Below, piece after piece: positions 7,550 to 15,359 of a stretch of 37,214 nt of DNA. Position numbers and translations under genes: made by a program. The stretch is taken from NCBI GenBank assembly GCA_009776745.1, contig WRNH01000011.1, positions 1-37,214 of the forward strand, read 5' to 3'. Source of the DNA: Endomicrobiia bacterium. Its GTDB lineage: Bacteria; Elusimicrobiota; Endomicrobiia; Endomicrobiales; Endomicrobiaceae. The notes under the pieces were generated by a model. That model ran no database searches. It was not told the DNA's origin and worked only from the letters and a program-made list of their open reading frames with translations. Each line of letters starts with the position of its first letter. The stretch's first letter is position 1.

Positions 7550-8011
7550 ATGATACCGAAATCATTCTTTAAACAAAACCCCGAAGATCCAAAACCTTTA
7601 AAACACATAATAAAAAGAAAAGTCCGTTTTGACGAGCTTGATCCTTTAAATATTGTGTGGCACGGCAATTATGCAAGTTATTTTGAAGAAGGGCGCATAG
7701 CCATGGGCGATAAATACGGGTTCGGGTATCTGGATTTTAAAAAACACGGCGTAATGATACCGCTAAAAAAGTTTTATGTCGATTATATAATGCCTTTGGA
7801 GTTTGCCAAAGAATATGCAATAGAAACGCTTCTTTACTGGAACGAATCCGCCAGACTTGATTTTGAATACCGCATATACGATTGCGAAAACAGGCTTGTC
7901 ACAATGGGATACAGCGTCCATATGATGGTAGATTTAAATAAAGGGATCCTTGTAGTCAAACCCGCATTCTATGAAAAAATCTGTGAAAAATGGAAAGAAG
8001 GAAAAATATGA
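7550..8011 (+). CDS. 4HBT-family acyl thioesterase (ApeK-like)
   Basis: Predicted to hydrolyse acyl-thioesters, either releasing the polyene or editing the carrier protein. 153 aa from ATG 7550, chosen because AAGGAAA (7542-7548) precedes it; an upstream in-frame ATG at 7523 lies inside the dehydratase gene. The YbgC/FcbC-type motif is FDELDPLNIVWHGNYASYFE, with the Asp before the PLN loop (residue 31) in the catalytic position and the usual WHGNY..YFE continuation. It sits between the ApeI-like dehydratase and the glycosyltransferase, as in known APE clusters. Natural substrate unknown. Confidence 0.88.
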   Translation: MIPKSFFKQNPEDPKPLKHIIKRKVRFDELDPLNIVWHGNYASYFEEGRIAMGDKYGFGYLDFKKHGVMIPLKKFYVDYIMPLEFAKEYAIETLLYWNESARLDFEYRIYDCENRLVTMGYSVHMMVDLNKGILVVKPAFYEKICEKWKEGKI

Positions 8012-8130
8012 AATTAATTAGTAATTAGTAATGAGTAATTAAGGAGTGCGCGAAGCGCACCTATTAATAAGCGGGGCAAAGCCCCGCACAACAATTACTA
8101 ATTACTAATTACTCATTACTAATTGCCGTT
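8012..8130. repeat. Heptad-arm palindromic element, copy 3 (TTAGTAA-type arms)
   Basis: Arms are made of TTAGTAA/TGAGTAA units (8016-8040) and their complement (8093-8124), ending TTGCCGTTAA. The core has a GC-rich hairpin GTGCGC/GCGCAC (loop GAA) and a second CGGGGC/GCCCCG (loop AAA) in place of the TTTTCGC and TTTCGGC stems of other copies, at the same positions and spacing. It begins directly after the thioesterase stop codon and ends just before the glycosyltransferase ATG. It is almost identical to the copy at 9296, so the glycosyltransferase gene is flanked by direct repeats. Confidence 0.9.
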
Positions 8131-8136
8131 AAAACT

Positions 8137-9297
8137 ATGTTTAAAAAATTTAACCCGTTAGCGGTCATTCCTCTTTATAATCATTCCGGCACAATTGAGC
8201 ATATTGTCTCGGGGTCATTACCTTATTGTAAAGAAATTATGATCGTCGACGACGGCAGTACCGATTCAGGGATCCGCGATATGGAAAAACTGCCCGTCAA
8301 CATAATCCGTTTCAAAAAAAATAAAGGCAAAGGCGCCGCGATCATAGCTGCAGCGGAATGGGCTGCGGAAAATAAATTTACGCATATAATTACCATTGAC
8401 GCCGACGGGCAGCATTATCCTTACGATATACCGAAACTTCTTAAAGCCGCTGAAGACAGCCCGAATTCTATAATAATCGGAAAACGCAAATTTGAAAATC
8501 CGGATATTCCCGCAGCGTCAAAGTTCGGCAGAAAATTTTCCGGATTTTGGGCAAAAGTGCAGACCGGCAAAAAAATTATCGACATGCAAAGCGGCTACAG
8601 AGTTTATCCGCTTTCGGTATTTGATAAATTTAAAATTTACACAAGACGCTTTACTTTTGAAGTGGAAATTATCATCAAGGCTTTATGGGCTGGTTTTAAA
8701 GTCGAAGAAGTTGAAGTTGACGTTCATTATCCGGATAAGAAGAAAAGGATTTCGCATTTTAAGTTTTTTGCTGATAATGCAAGGATCAGCATTTTAAATA
8801 CTTATCTTACCATCAGGGCAATGATACCTTTTCCGCACAGAAAATATATTGAAAACAAAGAAGGAAAAATAATTTCTCAAAATCCCTTTAAAGCCGTTGC
8901 GGAACAGATGAAAAATGAAAATAATCCGTTTCATCTTGCGGTGTCCGCAGCCTGGGGCAGTTTTTGGGGCGCGCTCGCTTTGCCGGGAGTAAGAGCTTTT
9001 ATTTTAATGGTCGGCGTGGGCTGGTTTAATTTAAACAGAGCCGTTGCTTTCAGCGTTGACAAACTTGCCATGCCTCCGTTTATTCCATTTGTTTGTATTG
9101 AAGTGGGATATTATTTAAGGCATGGCAAATTTTTAACGGAAATAAGCTGGCAGATAATAGGAACGCAGTTTTTACAAAGAGTATGGGAATGGATCTTAGG
9201 CTCTTTGATAGTTGCACCGGTATTTGCATTGCTGGTAGGAAGCATTGTTTATATTGCAGGAAAGATAATGAGGATAGGCGCGAGAAAACTGCTTTAA
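8137..9297 (+). CDS. GT2 glycosyltransferase with C-terminal DUF2062 membrane domain (ApeJ N-half-like)
   Basis: Family-2 glycosyltransferase, 386 aa, expected at the cytoplasmic face of the inner membrane. The N-terminal GT-A domain (about 1-235) has the nucleotide-binding VDDGSTD and the metal-binding DADGQH motif, plus DMQSGYRVYP and a Phe-Glu-Val-Glu acceptor motif. Residues about 260-386 form a hydrophobic domain typical of DUF2062 (VSAAWGSFWGALALPG, then TM segments). In reference APE clusters, GT2 and LpxL-type acyltransferase domains are fused in one protein (ApeJ); here they are two genes, with the acyltransferase next at 9430. The sugar donor cannot be told. The stop TAA overlaps the AACGGCA end of the following element. 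Confidence 0.88.
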   Translation: MFKKFNPLAVIPLYNHSGTIEHIVSGSLPYCKEIMIVDDGSTDSGIRDMEKLPVNIIRFKKNKGKGAAIIAAAEWAAENKFTHIITIDADGQHYPYDIPKLLKAAEDSPNSIIIGKRKFENPDIPAASKFGRKFSGFWAKVQTGKKIIDMQSGYRVYPLSVFDKFKIYTRRFTFEVEIIIKALWAGFKVEEVEVDVHYPDKKKRISHFKFFADNARISILNTYLTIRAMIPFPHRKYIENKEGKIISQNPFKAVAEQMKNENNPFHLAVSAAWGSFWGALALPGVRAFILMVGVGWFNLNRAVAFSVDKLAMPPFIPFVCIEVGYYLRHGKFLTEISWQIIGTQFLQRVWEWILGSLIVAPVFALLVGSIVYIAGKIMRIGARKLL

Positions 9298-9414
9298 CGG
9301 CAATTAGTAATTAGTAATGAGTAATTAAGGAGTGCGCGGAACGCGCACCTAATTAATAAGCGGGGCAAAGCCCCGCACAACAATTACTAATTACTAATTA
9401 CTCATTACTAATTG
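9296..9414. repeat. Heptad-arm palindromic element, copy 4 (TTAGTAA-type arms)
   Basis: Near-identical to the copy at 8012-8130. It starts with AACGGCA, whose first AA belongs to the glycosyltransferase stop codon. Its first hairpin is one base pair longer than in copy 3 (GTGCGCG/CGCGCAC against GTGCGC/GCGCAC) with the GAA loop unchanged, so both sides of the stem changed together. The right terminus is diverged (ATTGTCTTTA instead of ATTGCCGTTA). Next comes the Shine-Dalgarno TAGGAG of the acyltransferase gene. Confidence 0.9.
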
Positions 9415-9429
9415 TCTTTAGGAGAATTT

Positions 9430-10317
9430 GTGTCTCAAAAATGGACTAGTAAAAGTTTAGGGAGTTCTTTTTTTCAGAATCTGTTTTGCTTTTTTGTAAA
9501 ATACGGCGGCAGGCATATTGCGTATTTTATCGTTTATTTTGTCGCGGTTTTTTATACTTTGCTTCCGTCGGTAAGATGCAAAGCGTCTTTTTATTTGAAA
9601 CGGCGTTTTCCGGAAAGTAATACTTTCGGGCGTTTCTTTCACGCTTACAGGCTTATTCTTACTTTCGGAAAAATACTTGCGGACAGAGCGGCGCTTGGCA
9701 TAACCGGAGAAATTAAAATTATTTCTTCCAAAGAAGATCAGCAGCTTTGCAGGGATCTGCACTCTAAAGGCAAAGGCTTGATAATAATTACCGCGCATTG
9801 CGGCTGCTGGCAGACGGCGATGTCGTGTTTTGATTTTATGGAAGGCGACAAATACGTGATTTATCACAGAAGCAAAGAAGACATAGACAGACATGCGCAC
9901 GAACTTTCCGGAGAAAAACCTCCTGTAAATTTTATTGATCCCGCAAATTTCGGCGGCGGTTCGGTCGAAATAATGTCCGCTCTTTCAAAAAACGGGATAG
10001 TCTGCGCAATGGGCGACAGAACATTTGGAAACGGCGATAATAAAACGGAAGTTGATTTTTTAGGCGGTAAAATTGATATTCCTTACAGCATTTACAGAAT
10101 TGCCGGCGCAACGGGCGCGCCTATTGCCGTGATATTTTTTCCGCGCGGCCGCAGCGGCGAAATAGATTCGGTAATTGCCGAAACCTTTTTTGTTGAAGAT
10201 AAAGGCCATAATGCAAAAAACTATTTTAATGACGCGCAAAAATTTATAAAATCATTAGAAAGCTTTTGCGAAAAATACCCGTACCAGTTTTTCAATTATT
10301 ATGATATGTGGAAATAG
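9430..10317 (+). CDS. LpxL/HtrB-like lysophospholipid acyltransferase family protein (ApeJ C-half-like)
   Basis: LPLAT-family protein of 295 aa from GTG 9430, chosen because TAGGAG (9419-9424) lies 5 nt before it. An N-terminal hydrophobic stretch (about 20-47) would anchor it in the inner membrane. The acyltransferase box is TAHCGCWQTAM. In LpxL-type enzymes this is HX4(D/E); here the sixth residue is Gln, so the catalytic acid seems replaced. Downstream, GIVCAMGDRTFG and PIAVIFFPRG follow the LpxL pattern. In APE clusters this domain is usually fused to GT2. Whether it is active with His-Gln is open. Confidence 0.8.
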   Translation: MSQKWTSKSLGSSFFQNLFCFFVKYGGRHIAYFIVYFVAVFYTLLPSVRCKASFYLKRRFPESNTFGRFFHAYRLILTFGKILADRAALGITGEIKIISSKEDQQLCRDLHSKGKGLIIITAHCGCWQTAMSCFDFMEGDKYVIYHRSKEDIDRHAHELSGEKPPVNFIDPANFGGGSVEIMSALSKNGIVCAMGDRTFGNGDNKTEVDFLGGKIDIPYSIYRIAGATGAPIAVIFFPRGRSGEIDSVIAETFFVEDKGHNAKNYFNDAQKFIKSLESFCEKYPYQFFNYYDMWK

Positions 10318-10353
10318 AACGGCAGGTAACAGGTAAAAAGTAATAGGTAATAA
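10318..10353. repeat. Half palindromic element (left arm only)
   Basis: Directly after the acyltransferase stop codon comes AACGGCAGGTAACAGG and further GTAAAAA/GTAATAG units, but neither hairpins nor a right arm follow. It looks like a solo arm or deletion product of the GTAATAG-type element. The ribosome site GCGAGGG of the next gene lies a few bases beyond. Confidence 0.75.
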
Positions 10354-10376
10354 TAAATTGCGAGGGTATATATAAT

Positions 10377-11597
10377 ATGGATATGCTGCAGCAGCGAAAA
10401 CAGGAAAGAGAGCGGGTTTTGCAATCCGAAAAGTATTTGCGTGTAAAAAAACGCGCTTCGGAATTAACCGGTAAAAATATAATATTGAAATTAGCAAACC
10501 CTGAAAATATGACGGTTTACGGGAACTATAATGCCAGAACTTTTGACAGGCCGGAAAACATATATACGATCACAGTTCCTTACGATTCTAAAAGATTAGA
10601 CTTGCCGGAAGATTCTTTGCTTGCTTTTGTTTTGTCAGAGTATTCTTATTGTTATTGCGAAGATACAAACAATCAAAACAGAGATCTTTTTTATTTCATT
10701 CTTGTAATGATTATGCTGCTGTTGGGAGCCGGCTTAGTATTTTTGAAAGATATTGGTTATTATAAAGTTCCGTTATTATTCGCAGCGCTTCCTATAGTTT
10801 TTTTTGTTCTTTTAATAATTTTTAAAGAAATAAACGTGCATTATACAAAAAATTCGGTTTTCCATGCGGATAAACGATCTCTCGGATTTACGGGTAACCC
10901 GAATGCTTTAATAAATTTATTGGAATCTTTTAAAAATATTGAAATTTTACATTTCAAGTTAGGGATAAAGCACAAAAGCCTGCATAAAAATAACTTTTTA
11001 CAAAAAAGAATTGACAAATTGCAAAATGAGAAGTTTAATCATGTTTTATTTGAGCCTGAATCTGAGTCCAGCAAAGAATATGAAGAGACTCCGCCGCGCG
11101 ATATTTTGCCGCAATTTCAACCCGGACCAAAAGAGGAAAAGCCTTCTGTCTACGATATGCTCAAAGAGAGAAACGAATATCAAATCAGATTAAAAGAAGA
11201 GGCGCAGAAGGCGTTGGCCGATAATATGCTTAAAGAGCAAAGCAGATACCAGTTTATAAAAATCCCGAAAAATGCTATTTTTACAGATCCCGTTGTCAGC
11301 TCAAAATCTACGCCGGTTTTTTTGTATGCGGTTTTAATAATAGTTACCGCTTTAGTTTTTTGGGGAGTTAAATACGGTTTTGATTTGGACAAATCGAAAG
11401 AACTTAAAAATTGGTCTGAACAATCCGAAAGCAGAACCAATGCGGTTTCTGCGCTTAAAAACACAATACAATTTTTTATGCAGACGGTAACAAGCAACAA
11501 AATAACAAAAATATCAGACAGTGAAATACAAAAAACAGTTGAAAAAGACGAATTGCATGATACTAATACAATAAACGGCGCGGAGTTTGGAGGATGA
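10377..11597 (+). CDS. Membrane protein resembling HtpX/M48 peptidases without zinc histidines
   Basis: 406 aa, inner-membrane by prediction. The order is HtpX-like. LLAFVLSEYSY (87-91) stands where M48 enzymes have LAFVLxHELSH. Two TM helices follow (about 104-124 and 130-149). Then comes VFHADKRSLGFTGNPNALINLLESF (written here only to note HADK at 163-166 and GNP-AL), where M48 has the EADR...G-P-AL helix. Both HExxH histidines are Ser and Tyr, the middle Glu is kept, and the third ligand Glu is His. A charged linker (about 225-305, Pro/Glu/Lys-rich) leads to a third TM (about 318-340) and a polar tail. I read it as a non-peptidase M48 relative, function unknown. It is in line with the APE-like genes, before an ACP. 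Confidence 0.7.
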   Translation: MDMLQQRKQERERVLQSEKYLRVKKRASELTGKNIILKLANPENMTVYGNYNARTFDRPENIYTITVPYDSKRLDLPEDSLLAFVLSEYSYCYCEDTNNQNRDLFYFILVMIMLLLGAGLVFLKDIGYYKVPLLFAALPIVFFVLLIIFKEINVHYTKNSVFHADKRSLGFTGNPNALINLLESFKNIEILHFKLGIKHKSLHKNNFLQKRIDKLQNEKFNHVLFEPESESSKEYEETPPRDILPQFQPGPKEEKPSVYDMLKERNEYQIRLKEEAQKALADNMLKEQSRYQFIKIPKNAIFTDPVVSSKSTPVFLYAVLIIVTALVFWGVKYGFDLDKSKELKNWSEQSESRTNAVSALKNTIQFFMQTVTSNKITKISDSEIQKTVEKDELHDTNTINGAEFGG

Positions 11598-11599
11598 GT

Positions 11600-11662
11600 G
11601 TAACGGCGATTAACAACTGACAAAGTACAATTTAATTGTTATTTATTAATTGCTTTTGCTGA
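11600..11662. repeat. Degenerate palindromic element with TTAACAA-type units
   Basis: After the stop comes AACGGCGATTAACAACTGA, an AACGGC end with an arm of another sequence type. The rest (AATTGTTATTTATTAATTGC) is partly complementary to it. A related arm, reversed, is at 24022-24050 (TTGCCGTTAATTGTTATTTG). No clear central hairpins remain. The following AAAGGGG is the ribosome site of the ACP at 11686. Confidence 0.5.
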
Positions 11663-11685
11663 GCTTTCAAAAAGGGGATAAAGGT

Positions 11686-11943
11686 ATGATACGAACAACT
11701 TTGGACGACGTAAAGGAAGTCTTGAACGCTAATCTTGATATGCAGGGGATTGATTTGGATTCTTTAAAAGAGGATACGCCTCTTTTTTCAGGGCTTGGTT
11801 TGGACAGTCTGGACGCAATAGAACTGGTTATAATTTTGCGTAAAAATTATGACATTGTCGTGGAAAACATGGACGAAGGCAGAAAAATATTCCAAACTCT
11901 CGGCACATTGAGAGAACATATAGAACAAACAAGGAAGAAGTAA
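11686..11943 (+). CDS. Acyl carrier protein (85 aa)
   Basis: Second carrier protein of the cluster. I place the start at ATG 11686, with AAAGGGG about 9 nt upstream; an in-frame upstream start at 11650 would overlap that site. The phosphopantetheine attachment motif is GLGLDSLDAIELV, Ser41. It differs clearly from the ACP at 1139 (for example the helix-III region NMDEGRKIF against NYEVGKIM). The two ACPs may thus serve different steps, as ApeE and ApeF do in characterised APE systems. It precedes a complete ketosynthase and the CLF-ligase fusion. Confidence 0.93.
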   Translation: MIRTTLDDVKEVLNANLDMQGIDLDSLKEDTPLFSGLGLDSLDAIELVIILRKNYDIVVENMDEGRKIFQTLGTLREHIEQTRKK

Positions 11944-12078
11944 GAATAACAACAAAGTGGAAAGTGAAGAGTGAAAATATTGTATTTTGTTTGGTAAGCA
12001 GCCGGCATGGATCCCCGATCAAGACATTCGGGAATAACGCCTGCCGGCGTCACTTTAAAATTTGAACTTTGCCGTTTA
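11944..12078. repeat. Degenerate heptad-arm element with foreign core
   Basis: The left arm has GTGGAAA/GTGAAGA/GTGAAAA units (about 11957-11976). The right end reads CTTTGCCGTTTA (about 12067-12078), as in copy 1. In place of the two hairpins the core holds GCCGGCA...TGCCGGC (about 12001-12052) enclosing CCCGA/TCGGG, the kind of GGATCCCCGAT/TTCGGGAAT repeat also hinted at 24111 and 37114. It seems to be an element whose core was exchanged or invaded. Confidence 0.55.
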
Positions 12079-12096
12079 TTAAATTGGTTAAAATTT

Positions 12097-13284
12097 ATGA
12101 AAACAATAATTTCGGGCTTCGGATGCGTTTGTTCGCTGGGAAGCAATACCGAAGAAATTACTAAAAATCTTTTTGAAGGCTCAATAAAACCGTCTTATAT
12201 GAAAGACAGGTTTGAGAGTTCTTATGCCGTCGAGTATCCGGTTTTTCAGGTTCCGGACAGTATTTTGGCGCAGCGTGAAGACGGCGAAAGCTGCAGTTTT
12301 TTATTTTTTAGAAAAGCTTTGCTTGAAGCTATGGAAAAAGCCGGTCTGAAGAAAGAAGATTTTAAAAATATGAAAGTAGGCGTATGCGCCGGCACTTCGG
12401 TGGACGCTTCGTTTAATTGTTTTGATTTTTATAAAAATTGGAGAGAAGGAGCAGTGCAGTCCCTGAAGCCGTTGGAGAGATATATAAATTATTCGCTTTC
12501 CGCAGAAGTATTGAAATTTTTGGGAATTGAAGGTTTATCGCAAACCGTAGTTACTGCCTGCGCTTCGGGTACCGACGCGATAGGCATAGGCGCGCAATGG
12601 ATCGAAAACGGTTTTTGCGATATAGTTATAGCGGGCGGCGCGGACGAATTAAATTTGATCCCTTTCACCGGATTTATAAAACTTATGATAGCAAGCAAAG
12701 ACCCCTGCAAACCTTTTGACAAAAACAGAAACGGCATAAATCTCGGCGAAGGCGCCGGTATTTTTATTTTGGAATCGCAAAATTCCGTAAAAAAAAGAAA
12801 CGCAATAAAATACGGCGCGGTTTTGGGATACGGAAACGCGTGCGACGGTTATCATGCCACTGCTCCGGAGCCGGAAGGAAGAGGTTTAAAAAAAGCGATA
12901 AATTTTGCGATGAAACAGGCCGGCATCGCCAAAGAAAAACTTGCTTTTATAAACGCTCATGCAACTGGCACGGTTGACAATGATTTGGCGGAGTCAAAAG
13001 TTTTTAATTCTGTCCTTGAAGGCGTTCCTGTTACGGCGACAAAAGGATATACCGGCCACGCGCTCGGAGCGGCCGGAGCGGTAGAAGCCTGTCTTTCGTT
13101 AATATGTCTTAACGAATATAAAATTCCAAAGACAAATAATTTTGAAACTCCCGACGAAAATTTAAATACTGTTCCGGTTTTAGAAAATGCAGGCATAGAA
13201 AAAAACAAAGCGGCTTTATCCGATTCTCTGGCTTTCGGCGGATGCAATGCCTGCATTGTTTTGGCAGGGAGCGATTATGAATAA
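12097..13284 (+). CDS. Beta-ketoacyl-ACP synthase, FabF type
   Basis: Complete condensing enzyme of 395 aa from ATG 12097; the longer frame upstream runs through a repeat and is not used. The nucleophile is Cys155 in VVTACASGTDA. The catalytic His are in NAHATGTVDND and KGYTGHALGAAG, so all three residues are present. The glycine-rich C-terminus DSLAFGGCNACIV is typical. The next gene, a catalytically empty half-ketosynthase fused to a ligase, starts within its last codons (ATGAATAA overlap). This suggests equal synthesis and a KS:CLF-like heterodimer (compare ApeO:ApeC). No strong Shine-Dalgarno is seen. Confidence 0.93.
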   Translation: MKTIISGFGCVCSLGSNTEEITKNLFEGSIKPSYMKDRFESSYAVEYPVFQVPDSILAQREDGESCSFLFFRKALLEAMEKAGLKKEDFKNMKVGVCAGTSVDASFNCFDFYKNWREGAVQSLKPLERYINYSLSAEVLKFLGIEGLSQTVVTACASGTDAIGIGAQWIENGFCDIVIAGGADELNLIPFTGFIKLMIASKDPCKPFDKNRNGINLGEGAGIFILESQNSVKKRNAIKYGAVLGYGNACDGYHATAPEPEGRGLKKAINFAMKQAGIAKEKLAFINAHATGTVDNDLAESKVFNSVLEGVPVTATKGYTGHALGAAGAVEACLSLICLNEYKIPKTNNFETPDENLNTVPVLENAGIEKNKAALSDSLAFGGCNACIVLAGSDYE

Positions 13285-15034
13285 ACTTTATTTCAAAAGT
13301 TCCGCATTTGCGGAAAATACCAACGGCATTGAAGAATTTTTTGACGCAAAACAATTGCGCCGCATAGACGATTTTACGAAACTGTCTTTGTTTTGCGCGG
13401 CAAAAACTTTAGCCGAAGCGGAAATAAAATTAGACGAAGAAAAAGAAGAAATAGGGCTGATAATAGCCACCGGCCGCGGACCCGTAAAACAAACCTGTAA
13501 TTTTATGGATTCGATAATAGACGACGGGGATCTTATGGCTTCCCCGCTTGCTTTTTCAGCCTCGGTGCACAATTGCGTTGAAACGCATATTTCCATGCTT
13601 TTAAAATTCAGAGGCCCATGTCTTACCGTAAGCCAGGGCGGAAACTCTTTTGAATCCGCGGTAAATACGGCCAAAAACTGGCTTCTTTCGCAAAGATGCA
13701 AATACGTGCTTCTTGGCGCTGCCGACGAAATTCATCCGGTTATTTATAAAGAGTACAAACACAAAATATACGGCAAAGACTGCGCGGCATTTTTTCTGCT
13801 TACTTTTGAAGAAACCGGCGACGAATTCAATTTTGAAAGCGGTTTAAAAGACGACTATAATCCCGCGGGGCAGGCTTTTGATCTTGCCAAAAAATACGCG
13901 CCTTTCTTAAACAAAAAAGACGTGGGAAGAATAATTCCGGATTTTATAAAAACTTCGCTGGCAGGCAAAAAAAAAGACGTGATGTCGGTGTTTGACAATC
14001 TCAGCGTCAAAGAAATGCTTAAAAAAACTGATAAAAAAGAAAAAGAAGAAATTCTCGCGGGCATTAAACTGCTTTGCGGCATTAGCAGTACTTTCGGATC
14101 CGAAAATAAAGAGATAGAAGAAATTTGTTATGACGCGTTCATTAAAAACAAACAAATAAATTTTTTTACTTCGGGAAGCACCGGAGCTCAAAAAAACTGC
14201 ATTCATTCGCAGGATATGATAAAAGAAGAGACTGAAGGCGTGTCTTTTCTTTTTAACAAAATCAAAAGAATTGTTTCAACGGTGCCGGCGCATCATTCAT
14301 ACGGTTTTATTTTCGGTTTGCAGCTTCCTAAACTTTTCAATCTTAATGTTATTTCCAAAGCTCCTCTTCCGTTTTTGGAATTGAATAAAATACTTCGGGA
14401 AGGGGATTTGCTTATTGCTTTTCCGCTGTTTTTAAAATATTTGATAGATATAGATTTCAAATTTCCAAAAGGCGTGACTATTTTAACTTCAACATCGTTT
14501 TGTCCGGATTCGGTTTTCGATGAAATGCTTAAGAGAGGCGCGGAAAAAGTTATAGAAATTTACGGTTCTTCGGAAACGGGGGCGATAGGTTTCAGAGAAA
14601 GCGCCGGAACTCAGTTTTTTCTTTTTTCGTTTTGGAATTATGAAGAGCACGGCAGCATAATAACCGAAGTATGCAGAAAAAATACTCCGCTGCGCTGCGA
14701 ACTTCCGGATATTGTAAGATCCAAAGGCGAAAGAATGTTTTCCATTATTGAACGAAAAGATCACGCGGTTAAAATAGCCGGCATAAATGTTTATCCGCTT
14801 AAAATAGAAAAAATACTTAAAAAACACAACAATGTGAAAGACGCTGTCGTGCGCCTCGGAGGCGAAAGGCTGAAGGCTTTCATTGTTCTCCGCGACGACG
14901 CCAACGTTAAAGCGGCTAAAAAAAGCATACATGATTATATACAATCGGTGCTTACCGCGCATGAAATACCAAGAAATATAACTTTCGGGAACGAACTTCC
15001 GTTAACTCCTTTCGGCAAAAAAGCCGACTGGTAA
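13277..15034 (+). CDS. Fusion: chain-length-factor-like half-ketosynthase plus AMP-dependent acyl ligase
   Basis: 585 aa. Residues about 1-200 match the thiolase N-terminal half found in ApeC-type proteins (PF13723-like): SPLAFSASVHNCVETHIS, then LTVSQGGNSFESA, where alignment with the neighbouring KS puts Gly122 at the Cys position, then LLGAADE. It therefore cannot condense and probably shapes chain length with the KS. From about 250 to the end is an ANL-superfamily ligase: P-loop FFTSGSTGAQK (about 297), IEIYGSSETGAIG (about 427), ERKDHAVKIAGINVYP (hinge, about 492) and the C-terminal LTPFGKKADW with the catalytic Lys. It would load an aromatic or acyl starter on an ACP (ApeH-like). These are two genes in reference APE clusters. 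No stop or frameshift lies between the domains. Confidence 0.86.
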   Translation: MNKLYFKSSAFAENTNGIEEFFDAKQLRRIDDFTKLSLFCAAKTLAEAEIKLDEEKEEIGLIIATGRGPVKQTCNFMDSIIDDGDLMASPLAFSASVHNCVETHISMLLKFRGPCLTVSQGGNSFESAVNTAKNWLLSQRCKYVLLGAADEIHPVIYKEYKHKIYGKDCAAFFLLTFEETGDEFNFESGLKDDYNPAGQAFDLAKKYAPFLNKKDVGRIIPDFIKTSLAGKKKDVMSVFDNLSVKEMLKKTDKKEKEEILAGIKLLCGISSTFGSENKEIEEICYDAFIKNKQINFFTSGSTGAQKNCIHSQDMIKEETEGVSFLFNKIKRIVSTVPAHHSYGFIFGLQLPKLFNLNVISKAPLPFLELNKILREGDLLIAFPLFLKYLIDIDFKFPKGVTILTSTSFCPDSVFDEMLKRGAEKVIEIYGSSETGAIGFRESAGTQFFLFSFWNYEEHGSIITEVCRKNTPLRCELPDIVRSKGERMFSIIERKDHAVKIAGINVYPLKIEKILKKHNNVKDAVVRLGGERLKAFIVLRDDANVKAAKKSIHDYIQSVLTAHEIPRNITFGNELPLTPFGKKADW

Positions 15035-15104
15035 AGAAGCAGTTAATAATTAGGGCGTATTGTCAACGCGCCCATCCCGCACGGAACAGATAAACATAAA
15101 AGCA

Positions 15105-15136
15105 AAAATACCCTGAGATTAAACTCAGGGTATTTT
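15105..15136 (+). terminator. Intrinsic terminator of the APE-like cluster
   Basis: Perfect 13-bp inverted repeat AAAATACCCTGAG / CTCAGGGTATTTT with a 6-nt loop (ATTAAA). The stem's A-run and T-run serve both strands, so it could act in both directions. It lies 70 nt after the fusion gene stop and marks the end of the cluster transcript. Confidence 0.9.
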
Positions 15137-15296
15137 CTGTTATAAATTGTTGTATCAAAATGTTTCTGCTTTCGAGCATTTTTATTACATAACAACTAAC
15201 TGCATTTTCAATCAATTATATATTATTTTTTCTAACGGCTTCCATTAAAAATTTTTATCCTGTGCGTTTGTCGTGAGATTTGGATCGATTCGCGTA

Positions 15297-15325
15297 TTAA
15301 GCTAATCCCGTTATTTTTGTATAAT
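15297..15325 (+). promoter_or_regulatory. Candidate recQ promoter
   Basis: A TATAAT box at 15320-15325 is preceded by TG (TTTTGTATAAT), with a poor -35 (TTAAGC, 15297-15302) at 17 nt. The recQ start is 35 nt downstream, after AAAGGA. The rest of 15137-15296 is AT-rich with no gene or clear signal. Confidence 0.5.
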
Positions 15326-15359
15326 AATTGCAATAAAAGTAATGAAAGGATAAATTTTT

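Noticed and set aside
8012-9414. CRISPR array or insertion sequence made by the repeated blocks
   Set aside because: The repeats are far apart, palindromic, lack regular spacers and enclose an ordinary glycosyltransferase gene; no transposase or cas gene is present.
12007-12096. Upstream extension of the ketosynthase frame
   Set aside because: It reads through the degenerate palindromic element; ketosynthase homology starts at MKTIISGFGCVCS.
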